A DNA stretch of 64,000 nt from Anaerococcus jeddahensis. Its GTDB lineage: Bacteria > Bacillota > Clostridia > Tissierellales > Peptoniphilaceae. Under the pieces are notes generated by a model. The model had not been told where the DNA came from, ran no database searches, and worked only from the letters and a program-made list of their open reading frames with translations. Positions 59,253-64,000 of this stretch are shown here, piece by piece (within the stretch, counting starts at the first letter, position 1; every line of letters begins with the position of its first letter). Made by a program: the position numbers and the translations under genes. Where the stretch lies: assembly GCF_001182725.1 (NCBI RefSeq), contig NZ_CWHU01000005.1, positions 1,162,271 through 1,226,270 on the forward strand, given 5' to 3'.

Positions 59253-59550
59253 ACTTCCTCCTAAAATATATATAAATAGAGTGAACTTTAAATTAAAAAA
59301 AGGCTACGCTTAAATACCTTTTTAAAATCGAATTTTATTAATCACTCATATCGTTTACATCAATAGTATACTCTAATCATTTTATTTTTCACGACAAATT
59401 TTTGATACTTTGTTGTAAAATATATTCAAATGAAAAGATTTTCACAAGCTTTTTTTAGGAAATTTATTAATAAATGGCTAATTATTAGTAAAAAGATTGA
59501 TTTTATTATATAATATAGATATATAAAAAAATAAGATAAAGAGGTTATTT
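59253..59550. promoter_or_regulatory. Divergent control region between arcA and the AraC-type gene
   Basis: Minus strand: a TATACT (-10) near 59357-59362 for arcA, with a poor -35. Plus strand: TATAAT (59509-59514) for the AraC-type gene, also with a poor -35, which suggests activator dependence. A near ARG-box-like TATTCAAATGAA lies near 59423. No ORF. The AraC-type protein most plausibly binds here. Confidence 0.45.
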
Positions 59551-60813
59551 ATGGTTATAAGTAATATACAGACCAAAATTTCTGCAATTTCAGATTTATC
59601 CAAAATTTGTAGTTTTGAGGTAGAATTTCAAGATAATTCTACAAATACCTTAATTCATAGTACTGCAAGGCTTCTCCTATTTAAAAAGGGCAAGGGCAAA
59701 TTTATGATAAATGGTATTGAATATTTAATAGAAGAAAATACAATGATTTCAATTTTGCCTTGGGATATTACTACAATTACCGATGTAAGTGAAGATTTAG
59801 AATTTTATAAAATAGTCTATAATTTTCAATTAATAAATGATGATTTTCGAAATATTTGTAATTTTAGAAAAAATCAAATCAATTCCATAGAATTATTATC
59901 ACAAAATCCAATAAAAATTTTAGATAATAAATCTTTTGAAGATATAGAAAATTCTTTTATAGAAATAAAGAACGAGGTAGGAAATGATTCTTTCCAAGAA
60001 GAAGTAAAAGAAAAACCATATTCTGATGAATATCTAATTTCATCAATTATTAGAATATTAATCAAGTTTTTAAGATTTGAAACTAAGTGCGAAATAACTA
60101 CAAACGAAAATCGAGAGCACCAAAACAAAATTAATCAAATTCTAAGATATATGTACTCACATATGAGCGAAAAACTTACTCTAGATAGGCTTGCCTCAAC
60201 ATTTTTCATCAGCAAGTCATCACTAACCAAGTATTTGGAAGAAAATACTGGTTTTACATTTTCTGAACTATTAAATAGGATAAGATTTTCAAAAGCTATA
60301 GACTTATTGATGTTTTCTGACAAAAGCCTAAATGATATAGCAAAAAGCGTGGGCTATACCGATTCATCCCACTTTACTAAAATTTTTGAAAATACAGAAG
60401 GCATAAATCCTGGAGAGTTCAAAAAATATTACAATATTAAACAAGTAAGCTTAAAACAAAATGAAGCTGAACTTTTAGATAAGGTAATAAAATACGAAAT
60501 CAAAAACTTTACAAATTCAGATCTAACAATAGGAAAAGTTGCAAAAAAATTTGGTATATCAACATCAGAAGTAAACAGACTTATCTATTTTCAATTTGAA
60601 AAAAATTTCTATGAATTTTTAGATTCACTTAGAATCTCAAAATCCTGTGAACTCCTAAAAACGACAGATTTGAAAATTATAGATATAGCCATGAAAGTTG
60701 GGTATAATTCAACAAGAACCTTCCAAAGAGCCTTTAGGAGAATTGTAGGCCTATCCCCTAACGATTTTAGGACAACAATAAACTTCCAAGACTCTGAAGG
60801 AAATATAATATAA
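59551..60813 (+). CDS. AraC-family regulator with two tandem HTH domains
   Basis: A 420-residue protein. The N-terminal ~150 residues have a cupin-like sensor character (KGKFMINGIEYLIEENTMIS). A first complete AraC HTH pair spans ~195-300 (LTLDRLASTFFISKSSLTKY, then LNDIAKSVGYTDSSHFTKIF). A second lies at ~320-415 (LTIGKVAKKFGISTSEVNRL, then IIDIAMKVGYNSTRTFQRAF). Two full DNA-binding modules in one chain are uncommon. It is divergent from arcA, so it is the likely regulator of arginine fermentation, and lies 11 bp before the B3/4 gene. The effector is unknown. Confidence 0.88.
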   Translation: MVISNIQTKISAISDLSKICSFEVEFQDNSTNTLIHSTARLLLFKKGKGKFMINGIEYLIEENTMISILPWDITTITDVSEDLEFYKIVYNFQLINDDFRNICNFRKNQINSIELLSQNPIKILDNKSFEDIENSFIEIKNEVGNDSFQEEVKEKPYSDEYLISSIIRILIKFLRFETKCEITTNENREHQNKINQILRYMYSHMSEKLTLDRLASTFFISKSSLTKYLEENTGFTFSELLNRIRFSKAIDLLMFSDKSLNDIAKSVGYTDSSHFTKIFENTEGINPGEFKKYYNIKQVSLKQNEAELLDKVIKYEIKNFTNSDLTIGKVAKKFGISTSEVNRLIYFQFEKNFYEFLDSLRISKSCELLKTTDLKIIDIAMKVGYNSTRTFQRAFRRIVGLSPNDFRTTINFQDSEGNII

Positions 60814-60824
60814 AGGAGAAAAAT

Positions 60825-61529
60825 ATGAAATTTATTGCAAGCGAATCTTTTTGGGAGCTTTTCCCAGAAGCTGAAATAGGGCTAATCCTATTTAAAGACA
60901 TAAAAATGGAAGAAAAATCAAATAGAGAAATAAAAGATAAACTAGATGAAGCACATGATAAAGCCCTAACTTATCTTACAAAACCAGTATTAAGCGAAAA
61001 TCCAGTAATAAAAGTATGGAGAGATGCCTTCAAATTATTCAAAACCAAAAAAGGAGCACGTTCATCAATAGAAGCCTTACTTAAAAGAGTTTCAAAAGAT
61101 CAAGACGTTGGAAGTATAAATCCCCTAGTAGATATATACAATGCTACATCATTAAATTATGCACTACCATGCGGGGCTGAAGATATAGACAAATTTGTTG
61201 GAGATTTGAGACTAGAAATCACCAAAGGTGGAGATGATTTTATGGCTATAGGAGATGATAAAAATTCACCAACCCTAGAAGGAGAATTATGCTATAAAGA
61301 TGATGAAGGTGCCGTTTGTAGATGCTTTAACTGGAGAGATGGTCAAAGAACCATGATTACAGAAGATACAAAAAATGCTATTCTTTTTATGGAAAGCATA
61401 GATTCAGATAGAAAAGAAGACCTAAAAGAAGCAATAAACTACCTAGCAGAAAATCTGGAAAATCACCTAGAAGGAAAAGTAGAAGTTCACTTTTTAACAA
61501 AAGAAAATACAAGCGTAGAAATAAAATAA
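60825..61529 (+). CDS. B3/4-domain protein related to the editing domain of phenylalanyl-tRNA synthetase beta
   Basis: A 234-residue protein with a single B3/B4 domain (about residues 60-220): GARSSIEALLKRVSK, NPLVDIYNATSLNYALPCGAEDID (split around residue 105), and CFNWRDGQRTMIT (~167). In PheT this domain edits mischarged Tyr-tRNA(Phe). Free-standing members are common in bacteria and are mostly uncharacterised; trans-editing of a mischarged tRNA or binding of a free amino acid is possible. It is co-transcribed with the tandem-HTH AraC regulator (11-bp gap, AAAGGAG site) beside the arginine operon. Followed by a strong terminator. Confidence 0.8.
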   Translation: MKFIASESFWELFPEAEIGLILFKDIKMEEKSNREIKDKLDEAHDKALTYLTKPVLSENPVIKVWRDAFKLFKTKKGARSSIEALLKRVSKDQDVGSINPLVDIYNATSLNYALPCGAEDIDKFVGDLRLEITKGGDDFMAIGDDKNSPTLEGELCYKDDEGAVCRCFNWRDGQRTMITEDTKNAILFMESIDSDRKEDLKEAINYLAENLENHLEGKVEVHFLTKENTSVEIK

Positions 61530-61546
61530 AAAACTAAACAAAAATA

Positions 61547-61597
61547 AACTGACCCCAGAAAGTTAGATAAAAACTAACGAAAGAGGTCAGTTTTTTA
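61547..61597 (+). terminator. Terminator after the B3/4 gene
   Basis: AACTGACC pairs with GGTCAGTT around a loop that itself contains GTTAG/CTAAC; TTTTTT follows. Confidence 0.85.
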
Positions 61598-61671
61598 ATG
61601 TAAAATAAAAAAATTTGAATTTCAAACAAATATTTACAAAAAAAATTTAAAAAAGTATTCTTCAAATCAAT

Positions 61672-61727
61672 AAAAAAATTCTTAAACAGATATTTACATA
61701 AAAAAATTCTTAAACAGATATTTACAT
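61672..61727. repeat. Two 28-bp tandem repeats
   Basis: Two adjacent identical 28-bp units (seven A, then TTCTTAAACAGATATTTACAT), followed by a truncated third start, in an A+T-rich spacer (61598-61796) with no gene. A weaker related unit (ATATTTACAAAA) lies just before, near 61630. Confidence 0.8.
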
Positions 61728-61796
61728 AAAAAAATTAAATAAATTGATTATTTTAAAAAATAAATTTTAATGAAACACAAAACGTAACAAAATAAA

Positions 61797-61835
61797 AAAA
61801 AGACAGCTTACAAACATTGTAAATAAGCTACCTTT
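61797..61835 (-). terminator. Terminator of the tRNA cluster
   Basis: AGCTTA pairs with TAAGCT around a loop that adds a further short pairing; a T-run follows on the minus strand, after the last tRNA. Confidence 0.65.
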
Positions 61836-61843
61836 TTTAAGCG

Positions 61844-61920
61844 TGGCGCGGCATTGAGGATTCGAACCCCAGGCCTACTGGTCCGTAGCCAGTCGCTCTA
61901 TCCAACTGAGCTAATACCGC
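61844..61920 (-). tRNA. tRNA-Arg (anticodon ACG)
   Basis: 77-nt cloverleaf with encoded CCA, acceptor GCGGTAT, anticodon loop CTACGGA in an ACTGG/CCAGT stem. The wobble A would be converted to inosine by TadA (31466-31930). Last gene of the cluster. Confidence 0.97.
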
Positions 61921-61940
61921 TCAATATATAAATAAAATAT

Positions 61941-62017
<77 letters not shown>

Positions 62018-62044
62018 AAGTTAAAAATAAAATATAAAAAAATT

Positions 62045-62121
<77 letters not shown>

Positions 62122-62148
62122 AGGTTCAAAATAAAATAAAAAGATATT

Positions 62149-62225
<77 letters not shown>

Positions 62226-62314
62226 AAGTTAAAAATATATATCTATTATTAAAGTAACACTTTAATCTAATACAATTATAACACAAATTTTCTTAAATTA
62301 AAAGTATATTAAAA

Positions 62315-62388
62315 TGGAGCGGGTGAAGGGAATCGGACCCTCGCAACCAGCTTGGAAGGCTGGGGCTCTACCACTGAGCTACACCCGC
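62315..62388 (-). tRNA. tRNA-Gly (anticodon TCC)
   Basis: 74-nt cloverleaf with encoded CCA, acceptor GCGGGTG, anticodon loop CTTCCAA in CCAGC/GCTGG. Confidence 0.97.
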
Positions 62389-62394
62389 AAATAT

Positions 62395-62469
62395 TGGAGC
62401 GGAAGACGGGATTCGAACCCGCGACCCTCGCCTTGGCAAGGCGATACTCTACCACTGAGCCACTTCCGC
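62395..62469 (-). tRNA. tRNA-Gly (anticodon GCC)
   Basis: 75-nt cloverleaf with encoded CCA, acceptor GCGGAAG, anticodon loop TTGCCAA in TCGCC/GGCGA; 6 bp from the other tRNA-Gly. Confidence 0.97.
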
Positions 62470-62586
62470 AAAAATAATATGAAATTGATTTCATTTTTTT
62501 ATTTAAATACATCTCAAAGATATATTCAGTATAAATATATTATAGCATAAAATATATTATCAATCAATTCTATTTTACAATAAAAT

Positions 62587-62662
62587 TGGAGCTGATGATA
62601 GGACTTGAACCTACAACCTATTGATTACAAATCAATTGCTCTACCAATTGAGCTACATCAGC
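62587..62662 (-). tRNA. tRNA-Thr (anticodon TGT)
   Basis: 76-nt cloverleaf with encoded CCA, acceptor GCTGATG, anticodon loop TTTGTAA in ATTGA/TCAAT. Confidence 0.97.
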
Positions 62663-62688
62663 ACATTGGATCTCTACTGAAATCCAAA

Positions 62689-62765
62689 TGGCGACTTAGA
62701 TGGGACTCGAACCCACGACCTCCGCCGTGACAGGGCGGCATTCTAACCAGCTGAACTACTAAGCC
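62689..62765 (-). tRNA. tRNA-Asp (anticodon GTC)
   Basis: 77-nt cloverleaf with encoded CCA, acceptor GGCTTAG, anticodon loop CTGTCAC in CCGCC/GGCGG. Confidence 0.97.
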
Positions 62766-62792
62766 ATAAAAGGTTAAAATCATGAAAAATAT

Positions 62793-62868
62793 TGGTGGAA
62801 GTAACAGGGCTCGAACCTGTGACCCCCTGCTTGTAAGGCAGATGCTCTCCCAACTGAGCTATACTTCC
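62793..62868 (-). tRNA. tRNA-Val (anticodon TAC)
   Basis: 76-nt cloverleaf with encoded CCA, acceptor GGAAGTA, anticodon loop CTTACAA in a TCTGC/GCAGG stem. Confidence 0.97.
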
Positions 62869-62872
62869 ATTT

Positions 62873-63010
62873 TGGACACTACCGGAATTTGAACCCTGTC
62901 CCCTGTGGGGTTTAAAATCTGAAAGATTTTAAATCTTCGAAATGAGCCGTTAGGCGAATCCGAAGAACAATGCCGTCGTGACACGGTGGTTTCCCTCTAA
63001 AACGAAGGAT
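62873..63010 (-). pseudogene. Broken tRNA-like segment carrying an insertion
   Basis: The 62873-62900 end reads, on the minus strand, GGTTCAAATTCCGG...CCA, a T-arm and 3' end similar to the tRNA-Glu at 63130. About 80 bp further, 62972-62990 reads like an anticodon arm with loop GTGTCAC (GTC, Asp-like). No matching 5' acceptor or D-arm is present. The stretch between has AGATTTTAAATCT and TTCGAAATGAGC, the latter resembling TCGAAATGAGC in element copy 2. The best reading is a degraded tRNA gene interrupted by repeat-type DNA. The identity of the original tRNA is uncertain. Confidence 0.45.
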
Positions 63011-63038
63011 AAATCTTTTTTTTTATAATATTTTAAAA

Positions 63039-63126
63039 GTCGGCTTGTTGACAAAGTTGCAAGCAACTTTGAAACACCGCGACATCTGACCTTCATACCA
63101 TTTGCTTAGCAAATGGTGATAGGTCA
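63039..63126 (+). repeat. Paired-hairpin element A, between broken tRNA and tRNA-Glu
   Basis: Layout: GTCGGCT, TGTTGACAAAGT, hairpin CAAAGTTGC-aa-GCAACTTTG (63052-63071), CGCGACATCTGACC (63078-63091), hairpin ACCATTTGC-tta-GCAAATGGT, AGGTCA. The outer TGACCT...AGGTCA pair closes the second hairpin. The same layout recurs, inverted, at 63688-63769. Confidence 0.7.
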
Positions 63127-63129
63127 TTA

Positions 63130-63204
63130 TGGTGACCCTACCGGGATTTGAACCCGGGATACCGCCGTGAAAGGGCGATGTCTTAACCGCTTGACCATAG
63201 GGCC
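63130..63204 (-). tRNA. tRNA-Glu (anticodon TTC)
   Basis: 75-nt cloverleaf with encoded CCA, acceptor GGCCCTA, anticodon loop CTTTCAC with GGCGG on the 3' side. Confidence 0.97.
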
Positions 63205-63231
63205 ATATGTGATTTTATTGTTTAAAAAGTA

Positions 63232-63308
63232 TGGTTGCGGGAGTAGGATTTGAACCTACGACCTCCGGGTTATGAGCCCGACGAGCCACCAAGCTGCTCC
63301 ATCCCGCG
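63232..63308 (-). tRNA. Initiator tRNA-fMet (anticodon CAT)
   Basis: 77-nt cloverleaf with encoded CCA. The unpaired 5' C (CGCGGGATGGAGCAG) and three G-C pairs next to the CTCATAA loop identify the initiator rather than elongator Met. Confidence 0.97.
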
Positions 63309-63312
63309 ATAA

Positions 63313-63401
63313 TGGTGCCGAGAATCGGAATCGAACCGATACGGTGTTTGACCACCGCAGGATTTTAAGTCCTGTGCGTCTGCCAGTTCCGCCACCCCGG
63401 C
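63313..63401 (-). tRNA. tRNA-Leu (anticodon TAA)
   Basis: 89-nt class II tRNA with a long variable arm (CGGTGGTCAAACACCG) and anticodon loop CTTAAAA; CCA encoded. Confidence 0.97.
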
Positions 63402-63404
63402 ATA

Positions 63405-63479
63405 TGGCGCTCAGGGTGGGGCTCGAACCCACAACCTACCGGTTAACAGCCGGGTGCTCCACCATTGAGCTACCTAAGC
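63405..63479 (-). tRNA. tRNA-Asn (anticodon GTT)
   Basis: 75-nt cloverleaf with encoded CCA, acceptor GCTTAGG, anticodon loop CTGTTAA. First tRNA after the 5S gene. Confidence 0.96.
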
Positions 63480-63565
63480 ACATACAATATGTATAAATAA
63501 AAAAGATGAAATCTTTACAACAATTGTAACAAAATTTGTGAAGAAAAAATCTTCACAAAAAAGTA

Positions 63566-63682
63566 AGTTTGGCAACTTCCTAGTCTCCCGGGAGGTCTCC
63601 CTCCGAGTACCATCGGCGTTAGAAGGCTTAACTTCTGTGTTCGGTATGGAAACAGGTGTATCCCTTCTGCCATTGTCACCAT
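63566..63682 (-). rRNA. rrf: 5S ribosomal RNA
   Basis: The minus strand reads GGTGACAATGGCAGAAGGG at the 5' side, the conserved CCATACCGAACACAGAAGTT in the middle and GAGACTAGGAAGTTGCC at the 3' side. The GGTGAC/GTTGCC terminal helix sets the ends to within a few bases. It lies downstream of the 23S gene and leads into the tRNA cluster. Confidence 0.95.
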
Positions 63683-63687
63683 ATTCA

Positions 63688-63769
63688 TGACCTACCAACG
63701 AAAACTTGTTTTCGTTGGTAGGTCAGATGTCGCGTAGTCCAAATCTTTGATTTGGCTTACGGAGCCGAC
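63688..63769 (-). repeat. Paired-hairpin element B, in the 23S-5S spacer
   Basis: On the minus strand: GTCGGCT, hairpin CCAAATC-aaa-GATTTGG (63739-63755), CGCGACATCTGACC (63721-63734), then a perfect 18-bp stem with a 2-nt loop (63688-63725) ending AGGTCA. Conserved words and order match element A, but the hairpin sequences differ while staying complementary. Confidence 0.75.
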
Positions 63770-63861
63770 TCACCCAACTTAATATTTAGGTTAGTTCTTT
63801 GATTTTTACCTAATAATTAGTTTTAATTCTCTTAAGACTTAATCAATAGCTATAAATATTT

Positions 63862-64000
63862 CCAGTCAAGATATAAAGTTTAGTATCCATTAGCTTAATA
63901 CATTACTGCACTTACACCTTGGACCTATCTAAGGTATTTTCTTTACCTACTCTGAGAAATCTTATCTTGAGGGTTGCTTCGTACTTAGATGCTTTCAGTA
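63862..64000 (-). rRNA. rrl: 23S ribosomal RNA, 3' end only
   Basis: The minus strand from the right edge reads CTGAAAGCATCTAAGTACGA and then CTCAAGATAAGATTTCTCAG, the conserved 3' region of 23S rRNA, ending with the AAACTTTATATCTTGACTGG terminal strand. The gene continues beyond the window; the 3' end is placed to within about 10 bases. Confidence 0.93.

Noticed and set aside
62309..62550. Open frames over the tRNA-Gly pair on both strands
   Set aside because: They are entirely covered by two tRNA-Gly genes and have no ribosome sites of note.
62873..63010. tmRNA or tRNA-Sec candidate
   Set aside because: No alanine-type acceptor with G-U pair, no tag ORF, no 8-bp acceptor or TCA-anticodon arm in the right place; the 5' acceptor strand is missing.
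63272..63698. Open frames over fMet/Leu/Asn tRNAs and 5S rRNA
   Set aside because: They coincide with RNA genes; the translations are chance products.

Overview
The window is strongly A+T-rich, densely packed DNA with the gene content of an anaerobic, low-G+C Gram-positive coccus. A butyrate pathway (bcd-etfBA, hbd, CoA-transferase), the arginine deiminase pathway, a fused single-chain PurL, Firmicute-style YlxM/Ffh and RbgA operons, and no respiratory genes together suggest the Peptoniphilaceae (Anaerococcus/Finegoldia/Peptoniphilus-like). The genus is an inference, not something the sequence states.

Left part (1-16040): the 3' part of an OatA-like peptidoglycan O-acetyltransferase; a MarR-controlled heterodimeric ABC exporter with one degenerate ATP site; a MoxR-type AAA ATPase plus VWA protein pair; murJ; a VanY-like carboxypeptidase; and an ispE-murI-ppx-ppk cluster (isoprenoid, cell wall, polyphosphate). 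Central fermentation block (16150-23545): hbd, a butyryl-CoA:acetate CoA-transferase-like gene, and bcd-etfB-etfA, divergent from an LctD/GlcD-type flavoprotein. Rex-like boxes sit at the bcd and hbd promoters. Next come a stand-alone ATP-cone protein and a purH-purL-guaB purine operon. The purine operon is preceded by a small ORF and an intrinsic terminator that look like an attenuator.

Middle part (31200-46050): tadA, tRNA-Arg(CCT), a DacA-type carboxypeptidase, an ANT(6)-like protein that has lost its nucleotidyltransferase motifs, a NUDIX hydrolase, MscL with a C-terminal zinc ribbon, rbgA-rnhB-yraN-dprA-topA, a CPBP protease, and the ylxM-ffh-rpsP-khpA-rimM-trmD-rplS operon.

Right part (46100-64000): a complete type I restriction-modification operon (xre-hsdM-hsdS-hsdR) with base composition unlike its neighbours and decayed DNA beside it; an HtrA protease; the arginine deiminase operon arcA-arcB-arcC-yfcC with a divergent tandem-HTH AraC regulator and a B3/4-domain protein; then a run of 13 tRNA genes, 5S rRNA and the 3' end of 23S rRNA, all on the minus strand.

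The signals least explained by ordinary gene content are: (i) two intergenic elements lodged in the loops of bidirectional terminators and sharing a TGTTGACAAAGT end; (ii) a pair of elements in the rRNA/tRNA region with conserved flanks but different, still self-complementary, hairpins; (iii) the purH leader ORF/terminator; (iv) the ANT(6) pseudoenzyme; (v) the Rex-box pair; (vi) the MarR operator between -35 and -10. No CRISPR array or complete prophage was seen, and no obvious new multi-gene defence system.
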